Assembly: GCA_024346835.1 (NCBI GenBank)
Contig: AP024866.1
Span: 496,001-560,000 of the forward strand
Length of the DNA stretch: 64,000 bases
Reading direction: 5' to 3'
Source: Vibrio comitans
GTDB lineage: Bacteria; Pseudomonadota; Gammaproteobacteria; Enterobacterales; Vibrionaceae
Shown piece by piece: positions 35,850-44,078 of this stretch. Below the pieces are notes generated by a model that did no database searches, was not told the DNA's origin, and saw nothing but the letters and a program-made list of their open reading frames with translations. The translations under genes were made by a program, and so were the position numbers. Each line of letters opens with the position of its first letter. Positions within the stretch are counted from its first letter, which is position 1.

Positions 35850-37576
35850 TGAGAGTCTCCTGATAATTCATCACTGGTTTGATAGGCGATAGCTAATAGA
35901 TACCATGCCGCATGAGGTAGCCACTGCTCTCCCCAGCGCCAGTTTTGTTCTAGGTTATTTGCGTATTCTGCTGGTTTAAATCCAATGCCTAGCGGGTTAT
36001 CAAAGGCTGCGGTGATGCCATTACAAATCCCTCCTTTTGCATTGAAAAAGCCTAATTCTGGAAGGTAATCTGGGTTGTTGTGTCCATGCCCGTCGAGCAT
36101 GCACATATCGTAGGGATTAAGGCCTAGAATCCAGTTAAGGGATTGTTGTGCGTAGTTTTGTACCTGAGGAACTAAGTGCCCAGAAAGATATGGAAGTGCA
36201 AAATGCGCCATCGCGGTCAGTGAGGCAAGGCGAGCATTTTCTCCCTGCCACCAATAGGCTGACTCGTTATCTTGAGCAATAAAAAATGCATCACGTTTCT
36301 CGCCGCTAACATCTTTGACATACTGCCTAGGGTAGCCAAAGGGATTGGCTACCTTCTGAGTGATGCTGAGCTCAAATAATAACGATGCATTGATGATGTC
36401 GACTACCTGACTTCTTATCTCAATATCTGTCTCAATATCGAGAAAACAGCATAGGGCGATAACGGGCAATCCCGCTTCTGCAGCATGAAAATAAGGGCGA
36501 GAACCATCGCTATTGGCTGACCAAAAGTTATGGCAGTAATCATCACTAGACTGACGAGCAATAAGCTTTTTAGTCCAACTGCGACTCTCATCTAAATAGC
36601 GAGGCTCACTGGTTGTTTTATAGAGTTCGATGCTTGCAAGTAGCGCGCAATACTCATCAATAATGTTCTCAGTACCATCGTCTAGATAGTTTTGGTTGTG
36701 CTCAATCAAGTGCCAATAGCCAAGCTCCGCTTGTTGCAAGTAGGCGCTATTGCTGAACTCACCGCTTTGCTTAAGCCTAGCGGCAGAGGCGAGGGCAGCA
36801 ATAGCAACCCCCGCTCCTTGGCGAAAGCCTGCGTGATAACTATCGAGCTTAATGCCTGCTTGGGTTTTATAGGCACAGATGTCTCGCTGGGCAGGGTCTT
36901 TGCTCCATTGATCAAACACCGTCATGTAAAAGAAGCCTTCTACATCTTGCATTCTCACCAGAAAATCAGCGCCAAATAAGGCCTCGTCAATCAGACGCGC
37001 TTGAGTGAAAGAGTGGCAACTTGGCTCCCCCTTTAACTTGTCTAAGCTAGAAAGCAGATTCCAAACCAGCATAGGAATCTGCTGTGGATTCATATAGTTG
37101 GCATAAGATAGGTGGCTTAGGTATTTGCTTACATCGCCAGAGGCATCATACCAACCACCAGAGACATCAATGGTTCGCTCTGAGCCTAACAGTTTCGCTT
37201 GTTGATCTGCTTGATCATAGATACCACTACAACGCTGAGATTTGAAATAATGCAAAAGATCAGAAAAGGTGCGCTTGAACAATAGTTGAGGCTGAATCTT
37301 AAACGAATGTGATGAACAGTCTTCAAAGCGAGCCTGATAGGTCCCGCTTTTGTTGAGCTTGCTAAAGTCAAAAGGGTAGCTCCACCCTATGTTCCATTGA
37401 TCCACCTGAGAGCCGGGCTGCAGTGGAATGCGAGCCACTTCTTGCTTGGTGGCAGTATCAACAATGATGACATCTAGGTTGTCTACTGTTTCAAGGGGTA
37501 GAGCGTAAGGAGAGAGAAGGACTCCCTGTTTATTGGCCGCAGTGGAATAGCCGATTTGATTGATTAACAACTGCAT
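35846..37576 (-). CDS. GH9 family glycosidase of the chitobiose cluster
   Basis: A 576-residue protein with an N-terminal Ig-like CelD_N domain (about 1-90) and a GH9 (alpha/alpha)6 barrel. The signature GGWYDASGDVSKY (canonical GGWYDAGD) holds the catalytic aspartates. Later come the LNPYDMCMLDGHGHNNP stretch, and the region around EYANNLEQNW that should carry the general acid. Although annotated as endoglucanase-like in Vibrio, a Photobacterium homologue is known to be an exo-beta-D-glucosaminidase, which suits this locus better. No signal peptide, so cytoplasmic. Coupled to the GH20 gene. Confidence 0.85.
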   Translation of the reverse strand: MQLLINQIGYSTAANKQGVLLSPYALPLETVDNLDVIIVDTATKQEVARIPLQPGSQVDQWNIGWSYPFDFSKLNKSGTYQARFEDCSSHSFKIQPQLLFKRTFSDLLHYFKSQRCSGIYDQADQQAKLLGSERTIDVSGGWYDASGDVSKYLSHLSYANYMNPQQIPMLVWNLLSSLDKLKGEPSCHSFTQARLIDEALFGADFLVRMQDVEGFFYMTVFDQWSKDPAQRDICAYKTQAGIKLDSYHAGFRQGAGVAIAALASAARLKQSGEFSNSAYLQQAELGYWHLIEHNQNYLDDGTENIIDEYCALLASIELYKTTSEPRYLDESRSWTKKLIARQSSDDYCHNFWSANSDGSRPYFHAAEAGLPVIALCCFLDIETDIEIRSQVVDIINASLLFELSITQKVANPFGYPRQYVKDVSGEKRDAFFIAQDNESAYWWQGENARLASLTAMAHFALPYLSGHLVPQVQNYAQQSLNWILGLNPYDMCMLDGHGHNNPDYLPELGFFNAKGGICNGITAAFDNPLGIGFKPAEYANNLEQNWRWGEQWLPHAAWYLLAIAYQTSDELSGDSQ

Positions 37577-37637
37577 AAGTCGTTATTCCTTATAGAAAAA
37601 TAGCCCCCAAAAGTGGGGGCCAAAACAGAAGTCACTC

Positions 37638-38633
37638 TTAACCCTCGTGCAAGTAACAGCGTACAAAGTGGTTATCGGACAGTTGAGTGACTTCAGGGAG
37701 TTTATCTTTACATTTGTCGGTAGCGTGTAGGCAGCGCCCAGCAAAAGGACAGCCAACAGACTCCGGAGTCCAAAGGGGGATTTCCCCTTTATTGCCAGCC
37801 AATTTTTCGTGGATAGATTTGGCTGGATCGGGCACAGCAGAGACCAACAATTGTGTATACGGATGCTGAGGGTTGGCTATGACCTCATCGGTGTCCCCCC
37901 ATTCCACCATGTGACCCACATACATTACGGCGATGTCTTCGGCAATGTAACGCGCTGTGGCAATATCATGAGTGATATACAAAAGAGACATCTGCTTTTC
38001 AAACTTCATCTCCTCCATCAGGTTGAGTACGCCTGCGCGAATGGACACATCCAGCATAGAGGTAGGTTCGTCAGCAAGTACCACTTCGGCACCTACAGCA
38101 ATGTTGCGTGCTAGATTTACCCTTTGGCGTTGACCACCAGAGAGTTGATGCGGAAACTTTTCTGCTGTTTCTTTTGGCGGGATTAAGCCAACTTGCTCAA
38201 GAAGATCGTAAACACGCTCTTGTAGCTCTTTTTTATTCCCTCGCGACACCTTCTTATGGATCAAAAGTGGTCTGGCTATATGGTGAAAGATGTTATGGGT
38301 TGGGTTGAGAGAGCCAAAGGGGTCTTGCCATACCATTTGCACTCCCTCGCGGTAGCGCATTAGGTCTGACTTTTTAGTGATGGTTTGGATATCACGCCCA
38401 CGATATTCGATGCTGCCATTACTCGGTGCGTACATCTTGGCAATCATCTTGGCGGTGGTGGACTTACCTGAACCAGACTCACCGACTACCGATAATCCGC
38501 GGCTCTTATACATCTTAAATGACACGTCATTGATGGCTCGCATCATTGGGTTTTTGAGTGCGTTGCTACTCACAGGAAAGTCTTTGACTAAGTTCTTGCC
38601 TTCAATGAGTAATTCGCCTGTTGCTTTGCTCAT
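37638..38633 (-). CDS. Chitobiose/oligosaccharide ABC transporter, second ATPase (OppF-like)
   Basis: A 331-residue ATPase of the dipeptide/oligopeptide (Opp) class. Walker A VGESGSGKSTT is at about 50-60, then VWQDPFGSLNP, signature LSGGQRQRVNLAR, Walker B VVLADEPTSMLD and switch YITHDIATARYI. The C-terminal oligopeptide-type cysteine cluster (CPFAGRCLHATDKC) is present. It forms a heterodimer with the OppD-like ATPase encoded upstream. In Vibrio the corresponding genes import (GlcNAc)2. Last of five transporter genes. Confidence 0.92.
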   Translation of the reverse strand: MSKATGELLIEGKNLVKDFPVSSNALKNPMMRAINDVSFKMYKSRGLSVVGESGSGKSTTAKMIAKMYAPSNGSIEYRGRDIQTITKKSDLMRYREGVQMVWQDPFGSLNPTHNIFHHIARPLLIHKKVSRGNKKELQERVYDLLEQVGLIPPKETAEKFPHQLSGGQRQRVNLARNIAVGAEVVLADEPTSMLDVSIRAGVLNLMEEMKFEKQMSLLYITHDIATARYIAEDIAVMYVGHMVEWGDTDEVIANPQHPYTQLLVSAVPDPAKSIHEKLAGNKGEIPLWTPESVGCPFAGRCLHATDKCKDKLPEVTQLSDNHFVRCYLHEG

Positions 38634-38651
38634 GTTACTTCTCCAATGGCC

Positions 38652-39638
38652 TTAGCTGACTTCTTGTTGTGCGATAGGTTCACCAAACAGGTGACAGTTT
38701 GAAAAGCGTTGATGCTCTATCTGACGCAAGTGCGTAGGGACTGTCTTACATCGCTCTGTGACCTCGGAGCAACGTGCCTGAAAGCGACAACCTTCAGGGA
38801 TTTCTAGTAGGTTCAATGGGTTACCAGGAATACCTGTCAGTTTGGTTTTAGGACCAGTTAGTGGCGGGAAGGAGCTACCTAATCCGCGAGTATAAGGATG
38901 GAAGGGCTGCTCAAGAATTTGCTTGGCAGGAGCCACTTCAATCAACTCCCCTGAATACATGATCCCGATTCGATCAGAGAACTCCACCATCAGTGAAAGG
39001 TCATGGGTGATAAACAAGATAGAAAAGCCAAACTCTTCTTTTAGAGCGTAGATCTTTTGTAGGATCTCTCGCTGCACCACCACATCAAGTGCCGTAGTAG
39101 GCTCATCCATAATGATCATCTTAGGGTTCAAGGCCAAGGCAATGGCAATGACCAATCTTTGGCGCATGCCACCGGAGAACTGATGAGGGTAATCGCTCAG
39201 TCGGCTAGGATGGATATCAACGATCTCCAGTAGTCCCTCTGCGCGTTTAATCGCTTGCTCTCGAGTCATGTTAGTGTGGCGCATAATAACGTCACAGAAC
39301 TGCTCTTCTATTGGCAATACTGGGTTAAGGGCATTCATGGCACTTTGAAATACCATAGACATCTCGCTCCAGCGAAACGCCTGCATGCGGTCGTCACTGT
39401 ATTGCAGAATATCTTCGCCGTTAAAGATCACCTCTCCGCCAGAGATAAAAGCAGGTGGCTTGTGCAGGCGCATCAGGGAGAAGGCAACGGTGGATTTACC
39501 ACAGCCAGATTCACCCGCTAGGCCAAATACTTCACCGGGAGCGATATCAAAGCTCACGTTATTGCATGCTCGCACATCACCTGCATCGGTAATGTAATCC
39601 ACACAAAGATTACGCACAGAAATTAATGGTTCAGTCAT
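38652..39638 (-). CDS. Chitobiose/oligosaccharide ABC transporter, first ATPase (OppD-like)
   Basis: A 328-residue Opp-class ATPase: Walker A LAGESGCGKSTV, SMVFQSAMNALNP, signature FSGGMRQRLVIAIAL, Walker B MIIMDEPTTALD, switch FITHDLSLMVEFSD. The C-terminal CRFQARCSEVTERC cluster is typical of OppD/DppD. The gene is 18 bp before the OppF-like gene and 2 bp after the permease gene, in a tight five-gene operon. Confidence 0.92.
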   Translation of the reverse strand: MTEPLISVRNLCVDYITDAGDVRACNNVSFDIAPGEVFGLAGESGCGKSTVAFSLMRLHKPPAFISGGEVIFNGEDILQYSDDRMQAFRWSEMSMVFQSAMNALNPVLPIEEQFCDVIMRHTNMTREQAIKRAEGLLEIVDIHPSRLSDYPHQFSGGMRQRLVIAIALALNPKMIIMDEPTTALDVVVQREILQKIYALKEEFGFSILFITHDLSLMVEFSDRIGIMYSGELIEVAPAKQILEQPFHPYTRGLGSSFPPLTGPKTKLTGIPGNPLNLLEIPEGCRFQARCSEVTERCKTVPTHLRQIEHQRFSNCHLFGEPIAQQEVS

Positions 39639-39640
39639 GA

Positions 39641-40669
39641 TCAGTCTCCGCGCATGATTGGGTGGGTTGGAACCTTAACAGGTTCAGATTTGCGTTCTTT
39701 CTTGTCTAACTTGGCCATTTTTTTCCAGCGACGCATGCCTTTATGAGAGCGAAGCTGTGGGTTAGCAATCTCATCAACCGCAAAGTTAAGTAGTGCTAGG
39801 CCTGTGACCAATAGCGTCAACGCCATACATGGAGCCAATAGTTCCCACCAAGCGCCAATTAACATAGAAGAGGAGGTCTGTACGTTGTACAGCATGATGC
39901 CCCAACTGATGGTGTTGGGATCGCCCATACCTAAGAAGGAGATAGTGGCTTCCATCATGATTGCGTACATCACAGAGCCAATGAAACTGGCACCCACGAT
40001 AGAAATTAGGTTCGGCAGTATTTCTACAAAGATGATCCTAAATGAAGACTCACCTAAGACTTCTGCAGCCTTAACAAACTCTTTTTCACGTAGTGCAAGG
40101 GTCTGTGCTCTTACGACACGAGCCCCCCACGCCCAAGAGGTGAGACCTATGATAAGCGCAATGGTTAACGGTCCTGCCTCGCCAATAAAGGCGGCGACAA
40201 CGAACAACAATGGATATTGAGGAATCACCAGCATGATGTTCATGGCGGCAGTCAGAAATTCATCAACTTTTCCTCCAAAGTAACCTGCGGATACGCCAAT
40301 AATGGTCGCAAGAAAACACACAGTTAAGCCTGCGCCAAAGCCAACAGCTAACGATACGCGCGCGCCATAGGCTACCTGTGCCCATACATCGCGACCCATT
40401 CGCGTTGTGCCTAAGGTGTGTTCTGCATCCTTAGACATTCGTAGGGTGCGGCTGTCAGTTGCTAGGTTTTGTGCTACCCAACCCTCAGGGTTTGCTTGAG
40501 CGGCTTTGACTATCAAGCCAGGGTACTCGTGAGGCTTACCTGTACGCTTATCCGGAGCGTGCTGAGTGATCAGCGGGGCTGCAATAGCGATAAACAAAAA
40601 TGTACTTAGAATGAATACACCAATCATGGCAACGGTATTGCCTCGAATCAGTTTTAGTATGTCTTTCAT
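39641..40669 (-). CDS. Chitobiose/oligosaccharide ABC transporter permease (OppC-like)
   Basis: A 342-residue inner-membrane permease with an N-terminal membrane anchor, a long periplasmic loop (TQHAPDKRTGK onward, with GTTRMGRDVWAQV typical of OppC/DppC) and five more helices. The EAA loop reads REKEFVKAAEVLGESSFRIIFVEILPN (split by the family's conserved glycine). A basic C-terminal tail of about 45 residues extends past the family core. Spaced 2 bp or less from neighbours. Confidence 0.92.
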   Translation of the reverse strand: MKDILKLIRGNTVAMIGVFILSTFLFIAIAAPLITQHAPDKRTGKPHEYPGLIVKAAQANPEGWVAQNLATDSRTLRMSKDAEHTLGTTRMGRDVWAQVAYGARVSLAVGFGAGLTVCFLATIIGVSAGYFGGKVDEFLTAAMNIMLVIPQYPLLFVVAAFIGEAGPLTIALIIGLTSWAWGARVVRAQTLALREKEFVKAAEVLGESSFRIIFVEILPNLISIVGASFIGSVMYAIMMEATISFLGMGDPNTISWGIMLYNVQTSSSMLIGAWWELLAPCMALTLLVTGLALLNFAVDEIANPQLRSHKGMRRWKKMAKLDKKERKSEPVKVPTHPIMRGD

Positions 40670-40670
40670 G

Positions 40671-41657
40671 TTACTTACCTCCCTTGCGTAGGCGAGGATC
40701 TAGCAGTACATACAGCATGTCAGCTAGCAAGTTAAAGAACAGCATAAATAGGGTCATGATTAATAGTTGCCCTTGCAGCACTTGGTAGTCGCGAGAGGTG
40801 ATTGCGTTAAAAAGTACAGTGCCGAGGCCGGGGTAGTTAAAGATGATCTCGATGATTAACTGTCCACCAATCGCCATACCCAATGACATAGAAAGGGCTG
40901 TGACACTGGGTAGTAAGGCGTTTCGCGCAGCGTAGTTAAATACTACTCGGTTCTCGCTAAGGCCTTTGCCCTTTGCCATGGTGATGTAGTCTTCAGCTAG
41001 CAAGTTAATCATGTTGTTGCGCATATTCACTAGGAAACCACCAATTTGCACAATTGAGGCGCAAAATAAGGGCAGTATTGCGTGATAAGCAACGTTCTTT
41101 ATAAATTCCCAACTGGTCCAGTCTGGCGTTATACCTGCGGTGTACGCGTAACCAGTAGGGAACCATTTAAGACCAATAGCGAAGATGAACATCGCCAGCA
41201 TAGCGATAACTACCTGGGGTACGGCTTGAATAACCAGCATACCTGGGGTGATAAAGGTGTCGTATTTGCTACCACGTTTCCAAGCAGCGAAGATGCCTAA
41301 TATTGAGCCAAGAGAGAATGAAAGCACCACTGCAGTGCCGGCTAGAAATAAAGACCAACCAAAGGCGCCGCCAAGCAATTCATTGACGCTCAGTGGGTAG
41401 AATTTGATAGAGGTACCTAGCTCCCAGCTAAGAATACTCTTGATATAAGTGATGTATTGCATCCACAGCGGACCATCAACAAAGCCGAGCAGTTGTTTCA
41501 TGGCCTCGATGCGCTCTGGAGTCACTTGGGCTGTCGCGTTAGCAAACATCATGGTAACGGGGTCACCAGGCATTGCTCGCGGAATAATGAAGTTAATCGT
41601 CGCTGCGACTAGCAGCGCGATAAAATAGAACGATAGACGTCTTAGAAAATATCCCAT
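40671..41657 (-). CDS. Chitobiose/oligosaccharide ABC transporter permease (OppB-like)
   Basis: A 328-residue permease with the OppB/DppB layout: N-terminal helix, PGDPVTMMF, six helices in all, and EAA loop DYITMAKGKGLSENRVVFNYAARNALLPS followed by GQLIIEIIFNYPGLG. Pairs with the OppC-like protein. It is followed by its partner gene within one base and preceded by 150 bp holding a hairpin that separates it from the binding-protein gene. Confidence 0.92.
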   Translation of the reverse strand: MGYFLRRLSFYFIALLVAATINFIIPRAMPGDPVTMMFANATAQVTPERIEAMKQLLGFVDGPLWMQYITYIKSILSWELGTSIKFYPLSVNELLGGAFGWSLFLAGTAVVLSFSLGSILGIFAAWKRGSKYDTFITPGMLVIQAVPQVVIAMLAMFIFAIGLKWFPTGYAYTAGITPDWTSWEFIKNVAYHAILPLFCASIVQIGGFLVNMRNNMINLLAEDYITMAKGKGLSENRVVFNYAARNALLPSVTALSMSLGMAIGGQLIIEIIFNYPGLGTVLFNAITSRDYQVLQGQLLIMTLFMLFFNLLADMLYVLLDPRLRKGGK

Positions 41658-41775
41658 ACCTACACCTTAACTATCCGATTTATTTTCCTTATCTCGGATA
41701 AAGCTCGCTTTTTGGGCGAAGAGTCCCCTGACGCTTTAGCGCCATAGTTGTTATTGACTTTGAGGGGAATTAATC

Positions 41776-41795
41776 GGCGCACCATTTGGTGCGCC
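41776..41795 (-). terminator. Intercistronic hairpin after the binding-protein gene
   Basis: Perfect stem GGCGCACC / GGTGCGCC with loop ATTT, 13 bp beyond the binding-protein stop. There is no clear T-run on the minus strand, so it is more likely a partial terminator or mRNA stabiliser that raises binding-protein levels. Confidence 0.6.
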
Positions 41796-41807
41796 TTTGA
41801 ATGTCGA

Positions 41808-43481
41808 TTACTCGACAGGTTTTAGATCTAGCACGTGAAGTAGGCGCTCAGGAATACCAGCCCAGATATTTGGACGGCCCTTGGCGTTGTCTTCAGTCCA
41901 CCAACCCGTAAATCGAGTAGTGTTGTACTGATAGTTGCTTGCGCCAGACATGATTGGGATTGTTACTTGATGCTCAGCAATGATCTGCTGAATACCGTGA
42001 GCAATCTTCATTTGCTTATCTTTGTCTGCAGTTTTGTAGAAACTGTTTAGAAGGTTGTCTAGCTCTTCATTCTTGTAGAAGTGCATTGCGAAGCGAGGCA
42101 TACCACTGCCTTCTTGCAGAGCTGAGTTATATGCACTGTTCCAATATAGGTGTGGGTCAGCACCGTGGAAGTAGTTGGTGTAAGCCACATCGTAAGTACC
42201 CTCAAGCATGGCTTGGTTGTATACCGCAAACTCAGGAGTACGAGCACGCGCTTTGATGCCAACTTCGTTTAGCTGCTCTACAGCCAGTTGAACGGTGTTG
42301 TTAAAGTCTGTCCAACCGTTTGGTGACTGAATTAACAGCTCAAAAGACTTACCTGATGGAGTTTCTACAAAGCCATCACCATTGGTGTCCTTAAAGCCAG
42401 CTTCTTCCAATAGCTTTTGGGCATCTTCTGGGTGGTATGAATTGAATTTTTGGTATTTGCTGTGAGTTCCCTCATCAGACCAAGCCTCGAATGCATAACC
42501 AAGACCTGAGCCAAAATCATTCACCGTTCCGGCACCATAGAATGCGATATCGATGATAGTTTCACGGTCAATCGCCATACCCATAGCACGACGGAAATCT
42601 ACATTAGTGAGTGCTTCATTCTTTGCTGGATCTGGGTTTTTAAAGTTCACAACCAGCGCTTGTGTGCCTGCTGGTGGATACCAGTAACCATGATTAGGGT
42701 TAGCGGCTTTGTAGGTACGGTCAATGTCTGGAATGAAAGACGATGTCCAATCCAGTTCAGAGTTAACAATCTTACTTAGAAGCTGATCGTTGTTAGCAAT
42801 CTGGGGAACACGAAGACAGTCAACATCTAGGTTGTCTGCATCCCAGTAGTTAGGGTTTTCACACTGAATGTATAGCTGAGGAGTAAAGGTGTCGATTTCA
42901 GTGAATGGGCCTGATCCCACAGGGTTTTCATTGGTGAAAGACGTTGGGTCTTCAACCTTTGACCACACATGCTCTGGAACAACCGGTACCTTAGCAATTT
43001 CATAAGGAACGTTTGAATTGCCTTCTGTTAGCAAGAAGCGAACTTGGTAATCATTCAGCTTTTCTACCTTGCTTACCCACTTGTTGATACCTGTCTGGTC
43101 TAATGCCGTGTTGTTAGCAACTAGATTGAAAGAAAAAACTACATCATCAGCAGTAAAAGCTTCACCATCAGACCATTTAACGCCTTTGCGAATATCAAAG
43201 GTAACGCTCTTTAGATCATCAGCCATCGCAAAGTTTTCAGCCAGACGCATAACCGGTGTATTGCCGTGCATCTCATTGAAAACAACCAGTGGCTCGTAGA
43301 TAAAGTCAGTCGTAGTGCGCAGGTTCGTCGCTAAGTAGGGGTTAAAGTTGCGAACCATTGTAGGGTAGAAATCAGGTACGATAGTAAGTTCCGATCTTGC
43401 TGCTACTGGTGCAGAGATTGCAGTCGCTGCAGTTGCGATTACCGCGGTAGCAAGAGCTGTTTTTTTTATGTTAGCAAGCAT
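41808..43481 (-). CDS. Chitobiose/chitooligosaccharide-binding protein (CBP)
   Basis: Periplasmic solute-binding protein of the SBP_bac_5 family, 557 residues. Signal peptide about 1-28 (ending APVAA). The mature chain has SBP_bac_5 landmarks: RNFNPYLATN, WSDGEAFTADDVVFSF, NPVGSGPF, DFRRAMGMAIDRETI and YHPEDAQKLLEEAGF. In Vibrio the ortholog both delivers (GlcNAc)2 to the ABC transporter and holds the ChiS sensor inactive until chitooligosaccharide binds. The gene leads the operon and sits directly downstream of chiS. A good AAGGA ribosome-binding site precedes it. Confidence 0.92.
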   Translation of the reverse strand: MLANIKKTALATAVIATAATAISAPVAARSELTIVPDFYPTMVRNFNPYLATNLRTTTDFIYEPLVVFNEMHGNTPVMRLAENFAMADDLKSVTFDIRKGVKWSDGEAFTADDVVFSFNLVANNTALDQTGINKWVSKVEKLNDYQVRFLLTEGNSNVPYEIAKVPVVPEHVWSKVEDPTSFTNENPVGSGPFTEIDTFTPQLYIQCENPNYWDADNLDVDCLRVPQIANNDQLLSKIVNSELDWTSSFIPDIDRTYKAANPNHGYWYPPAGTQALVVNFKNPDPAKNEALTNVDFRRAMGMAIDRETIIDIAFYGAGTVNDFGSGLGYAFEAWSDEGTHSKYQKFNSYHPEDAQKLLEEAGFKDTNGDGFVETPSGKSFELLIQSPNGWTDFNNTVQLAVEQLNEVGIKARARTPEFAVYNQAMLEGTYDVAYTNYFHGADPHLYWNSAYNSALQEGSGMPRFAMHFYKNEELDNLLNSFYKTADKDKQMKIAHGIQQIIAEHQVTIPIMSGASNYQYNTTRFTGWWTEDNAKGRPNIWAGIPERLLHVLDLKPVE

Positions 43482-44035
43482 AGTTTATCCTTAGTCTGTG
43501 TTTGCTTCTTTATTAGTAAGTAACCAAGCTTGATTGCCTGAGTCAGTTGCTTAAACAGTGCCACCCAACGACGTGACTGCTTAACTGTGGCGGGTCATCT
43601 GTATGACTCTGAGAACCATTGGTTGAGAGTAGAATTGTCTCTCCAGTCAAAATCGTCAATTTACATTCCCGTCAAAAACGTTAAACAAGGCCATTTTGAT
43701 GTCAAAATCGTTAATATAGCGGCGTTATTAGGTGTTGGGTCAGTTGTTTTTTTATACAGGTCACAATGGGAAATATGAGTGTTGTTAGTGTTTACTTACT
43801 CTTATTGCTATATGTAGTAGTGTTTACATCATGTTTTTGTTAGTTCGTGATCTTGATTGAACTAAGTTTTATTACTTTATTCGCAAGTTAAAAATATGAC
43901 TATGAATTTGTTGTGATTATGCTCGCAAATTTGAATAAATCTGCGTTAAAGGGGTCGGTATAGGGCTTTTTAGGGTAGGGAATATCGTTGTCTCTCATTC
44001 TTTTTTAGAACTGGAAAATAAGAGTGGCAAATAAC
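43482..44035 (-). promoter_or_regulatory. Regulatory region of the chb operon
   Basis: About 550 bp without a real gene. It contains three direct copies of GTCAAAA(T/A)CGT(C/T)AA(T/A) at 43646, 43671 and 43701, the last within the palindrome ATTTTGA-TG-TCAAAAT (43693-43708). TAGTGTTTAC occurs twice, at 43786 and 43818; the first overlaps GTGTTTACTTAC, which is 9/12 like the SlmA site GTGAGTACTCAC. TGTGATTATGCTCGCA at 43912 is CRP-like. In V. cholerae this promoter is activated by ChiS and SlmA. Site identities here are inferred. Confidence 0.6.
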
Positions 44036-44070
44036 GAAAGAGCTTATTACAGGGTGTAAAAAGCTCTTTC
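44036..44070 (-). terminator. Hairpin after chiS
   Basis: Stem GAAAGAGCTT / AAGCTCTTTC with a 15-base loop, just beyond the chiS stop. The T-tail is weak. Confidence 0.55.
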
Positions 44071-44078
44071 TTTAAGTG

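Noticed and set aside
43587..43778. 63-codon open frame in the chb control region
   Set aside because: It covers the operator repeats and lacks a ribosome-binding site.
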